Of a stretch of DNA of 64,000 nucleotides, positions 13,395 through 26,372 are shown piece by piece. Origin of the DNA: Cryptomeria japonica (Eukaryota > Streptophyta > Pinopsida > Cupressales > Cupressaceae); assembly GCF_030272615.1 (NCBI RefSeq), contig NC_081405.1:571829752-571893751 (forward strand). The letters are read 5' to 3'. The translations under genes and the position numbers were made by a program. The notes below the pieces were generated by a model. It saw only the letters and a list, made by a program, of their open reading frames with translations. It was not told the origin of the DNA and searched no databases. Position 1 is the stretch's first letter; the number at the start of each line of letters is the position of its first letter.

Positions 13395-16300
13395 TTCCCT
13401 CTTTGCCAGGCATTCTTTTTTGGTTTCGATACCTTAAAAAAAATTGGTTTTTCACTTGCATTGTTGAAATGCTTATGCCTGTAACATGCTTGCAAGTTTG
13501 GGTTGGTAGCTTCGATAGTTGACCAACAATTGCATCTCTGGTACCTCAACAACACCTGTTTGACCCAGGTGAGGTTTTATAACCTCACTAAGGCAACACC
13601 AATCACCTATCCTTTTGTGCTTCTTTTATTTATGGAATTTGTTATACTTTTGCTTTCATTTACTCTATAATTCATAATCATAGAGTTTTGTTATTTTGTG
13701 GGTTCTTATCTATTGAAATTTTATATGATTTACGTGGTTTTGAAAATATCTTGAATATTTTGTTGCTTTGAGGGTGCTTCCATAACAAATATGCATCGAC
13801 ATTGTGTTCTAAGGTGTTTTTCAACAATAAAAAAACTATGTTCATAAACACAATATATATTATCAGGGAATTTAATCTTTTGTTCAAGGATCACTAGCAC
13901 TCACCAAATGGGTTCACTCTTTCAAAATTGGTTTACAATTTTTACACTCATTTTGTTTCGAGATGGGTTTGTATGGTTGTAGATTTTTATGGCTTTATTA
14001 ATTCTAGTTGAAATTTAAAATACTTTAAAGTAAATGCCTTTTTTTGTTGAAACCCTTTGTTTCAATTGGTAGCCATTCTCTAAGGTTTTACAAAATTGTA
14101 TGAGGGCTTTCTTGAATTGGAATTTAATTTAATACTTATGGGGTGGTTACAATTTGTTTTTCATTTTTGTTATACAAATGTTGTTTGCTTGTTCTCCCCA
14201 AGTGTTACCAGATTCTTGTCTTGTTTTTATATATGATTGTAATTGGTACAATTCGGAACTACGGTTTCAATTAAGATAATAAAACCACAAACAATCCCGA
14301 ATTAACTAAAATATACAAAAATAGGGGAGAACCTAATAGGTCTAGCCCTAATTCAAATAGGAAATAGGTTGAAATTCTGATTAGATTCACCTAGGTTAGA
14401 TTTTTCCTCTTTCCTAAGTTGAAATAGATTAATAATTGTAAATTAGGGTAAAACAATTGATACTTGAAGTCAATCATTGCAAAAAGATTGCTATGGATAT
14501 CCCACAAAGCTACAAACTGAGATCTAGGCAAAAGAAGATGTTTAGAACTTGTTCCTAGAAGTTCGGCCTAAATTTTAGGACCAAGTAGTAAAGATTTGCC
14601 CTCGTCCTCTAAATTTTGCTCGTTCGAAAGATGAACATGTACGTCACTATTAACTTTTTCAAAATTCCTTTGTACAACTCCTACACATGTTCCCTATACA
14701 TAGAAAGAGAGGAAATAGGTTGTTGATAGGAGTTTTCCTTAGGTGAAACCCCAATTTTAGAATTAACCATGAAATTGAGATGATAAATGTAACAAAAAAT
14801 TGTAATAAAATACTTTCCTTTTGAGGGAAAGGTTGGATCTTAAATGAAGTGCTTGAAATTGCAATGTATATCGTGATGAAGTTTTGTTTGATCTTCACAC
14901 AAAGGTTTTAGGGTTTCATGTAGTATGTCTTCATAAAACATTGGTCATGGAGGCCATCTTAAATGCTTTAACTTGACTTCACTTTATATCCAATGTTTGA
15001 TGAATGCTTGATTTTTGTTGACTTGAATTTTTTTGAATGGACGCCCAACGTCATGGTCCTAAAAATTAGGACTCAAGCTTGAGGAGGCAAGGAAGGTGGT
15101 GAAAATGTGAATCTGTGGGGTGGTGTGAGTAGCATCAACACAATTATCGGGCATCAAATGACAAAGCACCAAGGTGAGGTATAGGTGAGGGCAAAATTGT
15201 ATGCGAGTATAATTTACGGCACTATAATGATATATGGCATATGTAAAGCAACACTAAATAATTTGTTTCACCCTAATGTTTTAATTTGTTTCATCCAATA
15301 TTTTATTTTAAAGAATATTATCATTGTCGGTTTTTGTGGTCTCATAGTTGACCATATTTTGTCTTATTTCAATTTTCAAGTCATTCAGATATGTATTTAC
15401 TCCAAACTATTGTACTTATCCATTTATATTAATTTGCTCCTCATTTCAATCTTAGCTTAACACTAAATTATGTTTTACTCAATTACCAAGTTGTGATTCA
15501 CCTTTTTAGCCTTATGCGATTTATCATTTATCCTAGATGATGTTATATTTGCTTAAAAGATAATTTATTTGTTGGGAATACAGTTATAATGTTAAGGTAA
15601 CTTATTTAATGAAAAATACAATCTATTTGCTTATCGTGAATAAAGTTAAAATATGGCAATGATAATATGTAGCAAATATTTCATCATTAAATATTAATAA
15701 CATTAATGTGAAGCAATAAATTAACCAATGAAAAGTCACCCTCGAAGGAAACTAGTTCTTACACAGAACCCAACTTGTCTCATGACATAAATAACACAAC
15801 CTTGGCCAAGATAATTCTAGGTGTGTATTGTACCCCAAATTGGATACATAATATGTGCCATTTATCCAAATGCCTCAAGGGTATGGGCAAGATTATGAGG
15901 GGCCGAACTAGGCCCTTAAGTGGTGATGAAAAAAAACAAAAAAAAGTTAGACAACTTGACATGAAAATTTGAATAGGTTATCAACATTATTTCAAAAATA
16001 TGTAAGAACAAAATTTGTACCAAATTGAATGTAGTTTCTAGTTGCCACTAGTTGTTTTCTTAAAAAAAAAACTATTTGGTGAAAATTTGAAATTTAAATG
16101 CAATAGTGCTAAACTAAAAAAAAAGAAGATAAAAAAACAAGTGTATGTCTGACCAACCTACGTACAAGAAAAGCATAATATTTTCTTATGAAACTTTAAA
16201 TATAATTAGAGAACACATGTCTGACTGTGACGTATATCTTTTTGAAACAAAATTCCAAGTAAAAAATTAACTTTATGATTTTTTACTTGATCTTTTAAAA

Positions 16301-16488
16301 AACCAAAAAAACTTGTATGTTTGACCACCATAGCTTGGTCAAAACTTTATGAAATTTGTAGATCAGGAAAAATCGGGAACATGAATGAACCATGAACACA
16401 ATCAAAGTGAATCACAAACTTAAACAATTATGTTAAAATTTCCTAATTTAACCAATGAAGACATTGAAACTAAATGTAAAACACAAAA
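13395..16488. other. AT-rich intergenic DNA
   Basis: I find no gene or bounded element. Short open frames (for example 15185-15460) show no domain. A short phrase, TTGTATGTTTGACCA or close variants, occurs near 16140 and 16310, suggesting an old local duplication. Confidence 0.4.
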
Positions 16489-17800
16489 TGATATTGTAGT
16501 CACATAAATCTGTCCATTTTAATTAAATGAATATTTGCTATTTATTTAATTAAAAATCCACTAGCCATTAGTTAATTAAATTAATATTTAATTAATTCAT
16601 CTTCAAACATTATCCTATTAATTAAATAAATTATTCAATTTATTTTAATTAATTCATTAAGCCAAAATTCACAATCAATTAAATGAATAAATTTTATCTA
16701 TTCAATTTAATCCTCTTTCCTCTTTTAAATAAATTAAATAAAACATTTATTTAAATCATTTATTCCCCCCCACTTGCATTTTCCTACATCTCCCACTTGC
16801 CCTTCCTAAAAACTCTTCTAGAACCTATCTAATCATAATCAATTAGCCTAATCCACCCCCTAATTATTGTCAAATTCCTAAGCAACTCGGAGTCACTTCT
16901 CAAATACTTCAAAGTCTTTGAAAAGCATTTAATGCTTTGTGTGTTCAACAATTTAACCTCTAAAGTCTTCCAAACCACTAATGGCTCTTACATGACCATT
17001 TATGGTTAATCCCTAACTCAACCCTCATATGACTCATGTGTCTCCTCAAGCATTTATTGCTTTGACCATGGTTATCCCTTTAACATTTGCACAAGAGTTT
17101 ATCTATTGGATAAAAGTTTTATTCTTTGAATAAAGAATTTATTCACTCAACCCAACCTTGACCTTAACTCTCAGGTCATGTCAAGCATTTAATGCTTATT
17201 CCCTCTCCTCTCAACCTATCTCACATTGACACTTGTCATCCTGGGATTGGGTTGAAAGTCTTCACATGGATTGAATATCATTCAATCCTGACACTTGTTA
17301 AGATTACTCAATCTCAACCATCCATTGCTCCATTTTTCTTATAAACAGAGCCCATTCCTTCATAATCCAGATCCTGAAAACTTGTATGCATTTAATCTAT
17401 AGTGAATTTTAGAGAGCATTTAGCGTAAATCACATATATTGTCATTTTGGACTAAAATAAATCTTAGTTCATTTCATAATATATCTAATTAGTTTGTTTT
17501 ACACTTGCACAACATAGTTAATCATTTTCAATCTTGAACCTCCATAAGCATCCATAGTGCAAAAAAAGTTGTTGAGAGCTACACTAATTTGGAACTTGGA
17601 GAGGAGAGGAACAAAGGAGAAAGAGCTAAGAGCATGTTAAAAGGCATTTGGAGATGCCTTGTTGTATTTACTTCCATAGTTAAATATTTTATCATGTTTT
17701 TAGTGTCTCTTTTGATATGCCTGCTTAGATTAGTTTTTGGTTGATTACCACTAACAATTTCTTGTTGTTTTTGTGTGTTATACGACCACAGGCTCTAGTC
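16489..17800 (+). repeat. probable gypsy LTR remnant
   Basis: It starts TGATATTGTAG, then a TTAATTAAAT-rich block, then a C-rich block, then a TATA box (TATAAA at about 17340). The same order of blocks is seen at 42462-43300 in front of gypsy element D, which also starts TGATAT. The right boundary is not defined and no partner LTR was found. Confidence 0.4.
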
Positions 17801-19515
17801 TAACACTTGTCCATTTTGTAGAGCATCAGATATCACATAGCGTTCCTTTAGCATGGCTCCATTATTCTTCCTTTCTCCTCTAATTTTTATGTAGCTCTCA
17901 TCGTGCAGATGCAAATATTGAAAATGAAAGCAAGGATGATACTAAGGACACTCAAAAATCTAATTCTAAGCTTAAACAATTTAAACAAAATGATAACGCT
18001 AAAACTAGATGATTGCTAGATATTTTAACAGAGTAAAAATGCATGAAAATTATATTATTCAAATGAAGAACAGTCTCGATTTATATAAAACTCGAGACTC
18101 AGTAGACAACTAAGATTAAAATGATTTTTGGTTGATCGGATGAACCTGATTAAGTGTATGGAAAAAGTTGTCATTCGAGGAAGGATGAAGATGAAGGAGA
18201 TAAAGTGGGAGAGATAGAAGAAAGTTGATTTTTAAATGTGCATATCTCATTTTTAATTTTAGAATCTTAGATAAATTAGATATTGCCAAAAAAGACTAAT
18301 TTTCGAAAATCAATTAAAACAAGGAAAGTTATTAATTTCCCACATTAAAAAATTAGGAGGATATGAAGAATTTAAAATTAAGAAAAAGTAGATATTATCC
18401 TCATATGGGAGGATAAATAGAGATAATTAATAATATAATTTATTAAATATCTCACCTTAAAATGACAGATAAAGATGAATTAATAATTAAAATTTATGAA
18501 TTATCTTTATTTTAAAAAATATAAATACAATTTATTGTTCGCATTTATGACTTAGTTTATTAAATAAAATTAATTTAATTAATTAATGGACAAAGGGGAC
18601 AAATAAATAAATTATTAAATTTATTTATTTAACTTTAGAAGAATTGTTAGTAAGAAAGGGGGTTTAATTAATTAATTAAACCCAAAAGGGTCAACTAAGT
18701 CAAACCAACTTTCAAATAACTTAAATCGATCAAATTAAGTCAAATTAGATCAAATGGGTGAAATCGGGAAGAATTGGGAAGGTTTGGATAGAAATGGGAA
18801 GACGAGTCAAAATGGGAAAATTAGGTCAAACCACGTAAAAACATATAAATCGAGTCAAAGGATCGAAATGGAACTGATGTGATGCCATAGGGTAGGAGAA
18901 GAGGTCAAAATGATATCATAAAATTGAAATTGGGATAAAATAATGCAATCTAGATGGAAAATGGGAAAGCAAAAATGACAAGATCAAAATAGAAGCAAAT
19001 TGACTTTTTCACGACAAGTTTTGGGATGGATTGATGTTGCAAGATCAAAATGGGGACAAAATGACATCAATGGGATGAATTTTAGGTCAAAATAATATTC
19101 CATACTCGAAATGGGGAGAAAATGATGTCAACGAGACACAAAATGGGAAGAGAGAAGCAAGATAGGATTGTCGAATAGTAAAGACTATACGCACGATTAG
19201 GTTAAAAATAAAGAATGCAAATGTTGACCAATTTTTAATGTCTACATTTTGTCCCTCTTTGAGACAATGTGATTTAGAGAGTTGTTTCAAATAAATTTGA
19301 GAAAAATCACGTTAAAAACATGCTCTAGGCATGAAAAGTTATAAGGGTGCCCCCTCGGGAAATTGATCGGGAAAATTGGGAAGAAAGGTTAATTTGTCGA
19401 CAATGATGCTAGGATTCCAAAATCGCAAACAATAGTGAAATCAAAGTTGAAATACAAAAGTTACAAGCTCGGTAAGGTCAAAAAGACTGCAACCAATGAA
19501 AATGGGAGTGTGGGC
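17801..19515. other. AT-rich then purine-biased repeat-derived DNA
   Basis: 17.9-18.7 kb is AT-rich. About 18720-19180 is strongly purine-biased on this strand with many loose copies of AAATGGG and GTCAAA. No coding sequence is recognised. Confidence 0.35.
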
Positions 19516-19541
19516 ATGTCAATTTAGGTAGGTAAGAGGGG

Positions 19542-19548
19542 TATAAAA
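19542..19548 (+). promoter_or_regulatory. TATA box upstream of the first PMD copy
   Basis: GGGTATAAAAGG is a strong TATA context, about 330 bp upstream of the 21-bp-phased array and 700 bp upstream of the PMD pseudogene. It could be the core promoter of an LTR that drove the PMD unit. No LTR boundary was found to prove that. Confidence 0.4.
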
Positions 19549-19871
19549 GGAGGTGGGAGGTTGAAAAGAGCTCATTTTCACTCTCTCATTTGGAAGAATT
19601 GGAGTTGTGGAGCAAAGAAGACTAGGAAAGGATGGTGTTAATTTTGAGGGAGAATCATTGAGGTGAGTGTGTGTGGAGCTACCAGCGACCAGAGGGTGTA
19701 GGACCAACGATAAGTACCTCGAACCCCACTTGTCAATTTCTTATTTTAGCACACTTTTCTAGGTTAATTTTATTTATTTATTATGCTTGTCGGGGGGTCT
19801 CACATCAAAATTGCACTATTGTGTGTGTTTTATGTGTAGTTAAGGGAAGAGTTGCATAATTGGGGGTTTTA

Positions 19872-19985
19872 AACTACGCAATTGGAAGCTAGAACTGCAT
19901 AGTTAGAAGCTAAAACTGTGTAGTTTACTAAATTATGATGCGCAATTGAGTAGGTTTTGTTACGCATTTTACTAAGTCAGCGTGC
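19872..19985 (+). repeat. degenerate motif array with 21-bp step
   Basis: Related 8-mers lie at 19872 (AACTACGC), 19893 (AACTGCAT) and 19914 (AACTGTGT), with a looser match at 19935 and another at 19958 (TGTTACGC). The first three steps are exactly 21 bp. It lies upstream of the PMD pseudogene on the same strand, as a comparable array does for the second PMD copy. Confidence 0.5.
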
Positions 19986-20249
19986 AGTGAGATTAGGGTT
20001 TAGGGTTAGGTTTTGACTAAGATGAGGAATGGTTTGATATATGATTTCACTAGGGTTTGGGTTGGATTGAATAGGGTTGATTATCATGTGCCTAATTAGG
20101 GAACTTAGTTAGGGTTGATAGGTTCACATAACTGCTTTGGCAGGTTAGGGTTAAAACACAATGTTTGCCCCATTGTCTTGTAGGTTGATCTTTTGACTTT
20201 ATAGACTTGTGAGAATCGGCCTGCATGCCTGTCACTACATCATCAACTA

Positions 20250-22260
20250 TGAAGATGAGAGAGATTGCTTTTGCATTTAGGATTACATCATATCACATCC
20301 ATGATTGAGATAAGAGCGAATAGGGAACTTATCACTACATTAGCTAAGCGGTGGCACTCTGAGACAAATTCATTTCATCTGTCGATAGGAGAGGTGGCAA
20401 TCACATTAGAGGATGTGTGATGCATACTACAAATTCCTATCCATGATGACTTAGCTATGTACGAGCTTGTGACTAGGAGAGAAGCTTTGAGTCAGATGTT
20501 TGAGGTGGACGAGGACGAGCTACGCACTGTTGACTATGAGATTAGATAGGAGACTATGACTGGTCAACATTTGAGGTTGGCGATTGTCATCAGTGTAGTT
20601 AAAGTGTGCTTGGTATCACTAGATAGGAGAGGACATGGATTCCCTATTGGATAAAGTCAAATCTTGGAGTATATGGTGATGGAGGGGATAATGTTTAGGT
20701 GGGGACCATGCATGTCTACACCAGGTGGCATACATATGAACTTTGAATATTAGTTATGAATTGACCTTATTACATGTGTGGGTTTTGAGCACATAGCAAA
20801 GTGCAAACCTATACCCAAACAAACGGGTGTGTCTAGGACTACCTTATGTATATATTGTTATCATGGGGTGCTATCATAGGGACCATTGGGTCATACATTG
20901 TACTAGAGACATGAGTTAGATCATTTGAGAGATTTAACGTGGAAATCATATAGGGATTGTTCGACTTTGTCGAATGATAACAATCATCTTTTTAATTGCA
21001 AACAACAGAGGTACCTGATATGAAAGACCATTATGAGACAAAGGATCATCTAGGTTAATCTACCAAAGAGGATATGGAGGTAGTTTGGGGAGAGACAAGA
21101 TGTTCCTACAAGTATGACATATTATGCACGATCCAATAGGGAGGTTGGAGACTAGGGACCAATGATTAGACTGCATGTAGCTTTTATTGAGTTGGAGTAG
21201 TTACATCTGAGAACGTGGGGTGCCAAACTAGATGTTATAAACACATGTATGACAATAACATATGATAGATGGTTTCCAAAGCACAAGCCACTCCTTTTGA
21301 CAGATCTAGATATTTCAATTTTGAGGAGAGCACCACGATGACATTGGAGGAGGGGACATGATGATGACATAGAAGAGTCGAAGGGGAATGAGGATGAGAA
21401 GTTAGATGAGGAGGATGAGGAGGATGAGAAGGATGGAAATCATGAGGATGAGGAGGAGTCAAACGAGGAGGGATATCGTGAGGATGAAGAGTTAGATGAC
21501 TAGGATGTCATGTCGATGGATCAAGCTGATGACATACAGATTCCACAAGATGAGCCTATGCAAGCAATAGCAATAGGCGATGAGGTTGAGCATATTCTAA
21601 ATGACGAGGTTGTTAAATGTGAGGTGAGGTATGAGAGAGAGCTCATCTTAGTGTTAGAGAGATAGATAACATCTCTTTAGGTTCACAAGACACCTTGGGA
21701 TGATGAGAGAGCATCGTTGATTGTAGGCATGGAGAGACTAATAATGGAGAGGGATCAATTGAGTGTAGAGAGGGTTATACTATTGGTAGAGAAGGGTACT
21801 CTAATAGACTCTCAGGATACAAAAAATAAGGCAGCGTGGGAGGTAGAGCGAGCACATTTGCTCGTAGATAAGGACAAACTTACAACAAAGAGGGATATAC
21901 TTATAGCCTCTTAAGATAAAATAATGTTTAGAGCACAAAGAGAAGATGCGACTATTTAGAAGTTTATCTAGAGTGTCATAGATATCAATATGCATGAGGC
22001 TATGCGGGAGATAGGAGAGCTAGGGAAGGAGGCTAGGTATTGAAGGAATCTATATGAGAGAATGGTGCCAATAAATTAGAGAGCACCATCATATCAAGCA
22101 TAAAGCAGGTCACACAATAGGAGACACTCATGGAGGACACATAGCAGTGCAGAGGTGATAGGGCCATTGAGGCCACCAAGACAGGTAGGATTGTGGATAG
22201 GAGGAGCTTCTTCCTTTGGACAAGATAGAGGTTAGGAAGATCTAGGGAGCACCCAATGAT
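20250..22260 (+). pseudogene. plant mobile domain (PMD) protein pseudogene, copy 1
   Basis: Translation in one main frame gives LAKRWHSETNSFHL and GEVAITLEDV (about 20338-20418), the core of the plant mobile domain also found in MAIL1/MAIN-type proteins and in many transposon proteins. It aligns residue by residue with the second copy at 61190-63222 (LAERWHNEYKTFHL, GEINITLEDV). After the PMD comes a very acidic Glu/Asp-rich stretch (about 21360-21510), then a Glu-rich coiled-coil-like region (21640-22050). The C-terminal segment GKEARY, LYE, RAPSY also matches copy 2. Many in-frame stops make this a relic. The start is not determinable. Function in the family is mostly unknown; nuclear gene-silencing roles are known for some cellular members. 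Confidence 0.7.
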
Positions 22261-23179
22261 ACTTCTAGTGATATACATTTTTGTAGAAACCTTTTCATAT
22301 TGTACTAAGCCTACGAGCTCTATTTTGAGATAGAGACTCAGATTTTGTACTCTAATATTGTGTAAGCCTACGAGCTCTATATGAGACCATATGATGTATT
22401 ATTCTATATGTAATTTTTTTATTTACTTATGATAATGCTTATGTATGTTATGTTTCTATTTGATGATGATGATGCCTTCTTTATGCTATTGATGTTATTG
22501 CTATATGAATTATGTATGAATTAATATGATGTAATATAATGTATGAATTATGCATAATCCTACGATGTTATGCAATGGTAGTAACATATGTTTGCAAGAT
22601 GAGATAAACATACTTCTTATAGAATATAATGAAAACATCCAACAACCAGAAGACAAAAAAAGATCATGAACCATCCCACCCACTCTAATCACTTGTGGAT
22701 ATCCTCGAGTAACATAGGAACATGATCAAAGATAAATCAATGAATGATAAGACTCATTAGACTAAGGCAGTCAACAACCATTCCAATCTTGTTATCGGAG
22801 TTTGATAGTTTGTGTTTAATAGGACAATCATGATGTGTGGTTTCAGAAATGATGTACCCCATTTAAGATGGACACAATCTGGTTTCGAGTATATTGCACC
22901 TTGTATAAGATAGATGATAGTTTGGATAGTGTTGATTGATTGATTGATGGGATAAGTTGATCTATTTGATTGTTGACTTGACTGATAGTTTGTCTATTGT
23001 TGAGCGATTTGATAAGCACAATGTTTTATGGGTTTTTTATTTGTATGTGCTCAAATGTATGTTTGTTTCAAGGGACAAGTTTATTGATGGAATAACAAGA
23101 ATTGTTTTTGAATTTTGAATTGTATTGAAATTTTTTAGGGTTTCATGGTTATTTGATTTTTTTGTGATTTTTTCAGGAA
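22261..23179. other. intergenic DNA with a short direct repeat
   Basis: AAGCCTACGAGCTCTAT occurs at 22307-22323 and 22364-22380, a 57-bp step, just after the PMD relic. Otherwise AT-rich with no gene. Confidence 0.45.
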
Positions 23180-23299
23180 TTTTTTTGAATGTTTTTCAAG
23201 ACATTATTTGGATGTTTTTAAAGTTTTCCAAGACATTATTTGGATGCTACTGGTCTTTTTTGGGGACACTATTTAGACTTTTTAAATATTTTTTCAAGA
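23180..23299 (+). repeat. minisatellite-like T-rich repeat
   Basis: Loose copies of CAAGACATTATTTGGATGTTTTT occur two to three times. The same unit recurs at about 41290-41375, on the far side of the LINE and element E, so the two blocks look like one host sequence split by insertions. Confidence 0.55.
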
Positions 23300-25187
23300 T
23301 GTTTTTTTTTGGTAAAAGTCTATTGCCACATTATATTAATAGTATCTATATGAAATAAGATTACAAAAGGTCAGAAATTATAGTACTAGCAATAACTTGG
23401 AATCAGGTTGTTGCATTACAAGGAAACATGTAACTCATCTCAGGAAAACCGATCCATCAATTGATCTATCTCTGTGGTGCACTTGCTCTTTTAGGTACTT
23501 CTTCCCATACCCCACCAAATAGCTCATGCTCATTGGATGTTGTTGCAGTATAATCAGCTTGAAAATCTGAAAGTTTCAATTCTTGTTGTTAACATGTAAT
23601 CATTGTGAATCACTATAGAAAAATTAGAATACACCCCATGTTGAGTTTCATTGTATTTTGCATTGTATAATACTCCCTTGTGTGGATTGCAACCTATGTG
23701 ATGTGGGTAGCCAGCATGGATAAGTAAGCACCAAGTACATACAACAACTCTATTCAGTCTCAGTCATTGAACAATCTTCACTAAGTTAGCATGGTCCTCC
23801 AACGATCATCTTCCAACTCAGCAAGTCAAAAAAATCTGACCATGGTCCAACTGAGAACCCATCGGCAAGACTCACAGATTTGGTGTGAGGAAGAGTTCTC
23901 GTAGCAATAACCCAAGTCTCCCCAAACCAAGTTGGGTCAATGTCCAGGCATGCAAGGAAATATGGGTCACACAAACCTCTTTATCATTGATCATCGCTTG
24001 AATTCCTAGAAGTTAGTATTGAATAATGCTTTTCCATTACTTTCACTGACTATTCTGAAAAACTATGAAATATCACTACAAAATAGGAAAAAGGACATTA
24101 ATGAACAAGAAAGAATAGTCATATTAATGACCATGTTTATATTCAATGGCTATAAGATGCTTCAATTGTGGAGGTAGGTTGACATCCTCCTGTGGGAAGA
24201 CTGATTCAAATACATTCTAACCACTTGCAATGTTTGCCAAATAATATGCAACTTGATTTGCTTCTCTATACACATGATTTAATTGAAAAGAATCAAAATG
24301 TTTAAGGAGACCCCAAATTTGGTTCATAGCATAGCTTATTTTCTAGTTGCACGATTTTTTTCTCTACAAGCATTGATTATCAACAAGGAATCTCCTTCAA
24401 TCAACAAAACTTTAATTTGCAATTCAACTACCATTTGTAAACCATATAATAATGCTTGAGCTTCTTCTTGATTATTCGTGCCTACAGGTAACTTTTTTGC
24501 CTTTGCTTGATTAAAAAAACTCTGTAATCTCTCAAAACAAACCTTGCTCTTGATTCTCCAAGATTTCCTTTCGAAGAGCCATCAAAATTCAATTTTGACT
24601 AATTCTTACAAGGAGGAGCCCATATAATTTCTCTTCTAACATTCTTAAAGCTACCCCCTATATGCTAACTGCCTTTGAAAGGCAATGCCAACTTTGACCA
24701 TAATTTAAATTGATTTGCATCCCAATACGTCAAAATTGACCCAACATTTTTTGCTTTAGAAACATAAGCATTCACAACTTCACATAATGATTTCTCAAGG
24801 CTTGAAAGTACATAATCAATTGGAGAAAATTGTTTCCTAAATATACATTTTTTTCTTTCCCACCAAATACACCAGACCAAAATCAATGGAGCTATTCTCT
24901 AGATGTTAGCAAAAAGGGAGGACTTATAAAGAACTGGCCATGTAGCAAACATGTCCCACAATGGTTTCGGTTGTGGTGCAGACCATTGAAGTTTCAACTT
25001 TACAAACTCCCAACGGGACAAAATGACAACGAAGGAACAAATGATCCACATTCTCATTAGTTGAATTACATAGAACACAAGGGAAAGGGTGAGGGGAAAT
25101 GCCCAGATTGACAAGTCTATCACTTGTCAGAACTTAGTGCTTTAATGCAAGCCAACTAAAGCAACCCACTTTTGACAATATACCTAT
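23300..25187 (-). mobile_element. L1-type LINE, 3' part, minus strand
   Basis: Read on the minus strand, the reverse-transcriptase zinc-binding domain gives TSDRLVNLGISPHPFPCVLC and VDHLFLRCHF (about 25020-25125). CIWWERKKCIF follows (about 24840). An RNase H (RVT_3) domain gives EEAQALLYGLQMVV, then IEGDSLLIIN and YREANQVAYYLA (about 24230-24470). The 3' tail is GGCAATAGACTTTTACC and nine A residues (T-run at 23300-23308), the usual end of plant L1 elements. It is 5'-truncated: a further 70 bp continues at 41195 after element E and then stops. Frameshifts and stops are frequent. This enzyme set would reverse-transcribe at a nicked target. Confidence 0.8.
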
Positions 25188-26369
25188 TGTAGCGTCCTAA
25201 AATTGCACCCTCTGCAATTTTGACTGCATTTTGGCTCCTCAACTTATCAGTCTCATCCCCATGCTTGATCGGGACCTATTTTTGCCTCTTTTATGCAACC
25301 AATCTTCATTTTTTACTTTACACCTTGCATGGCCACCTTCATCCTCCCCCAAAATAGGGCAGGACTAGGGTGTGGCGCCCTGGGATTCCCTAAAGGGGAC
25401 CTATCTTGGCCCCTTTCCCTTGGACCTATCTCAAATGTGAGTGGGAAATAATCCCCTATTTAGGCCTATGTTAGAAAATTAAACAATTGAACGATGGGCA
25501 AGTATAAGGAGGTCTTTCCCTCTCATTTGGCATAACATAATAACACACGATAAGGAGATGATCATACATTTATGAAGGTGGAATTGGATCTCAAGCATTC
25601 AAGCATTCATCACCAAGCATTCCTAGAGGTCTTCAAGGCTTCGTATTCTTCATCTATCCATTGGAGCAACATTACTTCATTTGCAAGCATGTGTGTGTGC
25701 TAAGCTTTTGTCATGTTCATGCCATTTCATACAACATATGTGATTACATCTATGAAGCAAAGCATCATTATCATCTATTGCAGATCTGAAGGTATACCTT
25801 TCCATCATTTATTTCAAGCATTTACAGTATTTCATTCAAGGTTGATTCCAAACTGGGGTTTGACTTAGGCAAACCCCTATTCCCAACCCCTTTCTTCTCC
25901 TTTTTGTGTGTAGGAAGCAGGTGCACAATTGTACTTCTGGAATTAAGCTTTACTTGTAGAGATGAAAAAACCCTTTTCGATGCGTGGAAAGTTCAAAGGA
26001 CCGATAGGAGGGCTCCCCTGTCTAGACACATGGTCCCTACAACTTTTGCTGAATTTTACAAGGCAACTCTGAATCATCTCAAACTTCTCAAATCCAGGTG
26101 CATGGCCGAATCCTGAATCTGTGGCTCACTGTTTTCGCATGCTTTGTCTTCAATTTCAGCACTTCATCTATTCAACTTACAAAAGAGGGTCAAACACATT
26201 TCAAACTCATTCAATATACTTAGTATTCAATCCTTATATTATCTAGGATTGGATCTAGTAGATTCAACCCCTCTTTTGAATGTAAAGTTTCCTCAACTAA
26301 AAAATTGAGCTTAGTGAATCTCCCCTCCTACATGGAGAATTGGCTAAGCTCCCAATTTTACACTTTACA
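25188..26369 (+). repeat. 5' LTR of element E
   Basis: 1,182 bp. It contains an intact version of the site into which element B later inserted in the 3' LTR (GAATCTCCCC at 26316). It also keeps about 190 bp (25276-25467) that the 3' LTR has lost, bounded by GGACCTAT-like short repeats. Confidence 0.85.
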
Positions 26370-26372
26370 TTT

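Noticed and set aside
15185-15460. A 91-residue frame with hydrophobic stretches.
   Set aside because: The composition follows AT-rich DNA, with no domain, partner or promoter evidence.
24830-25060. A 76-residue plus-strand open frame.
   Set aside because: It is the opposite strand of the LINE zinc-binding domain.
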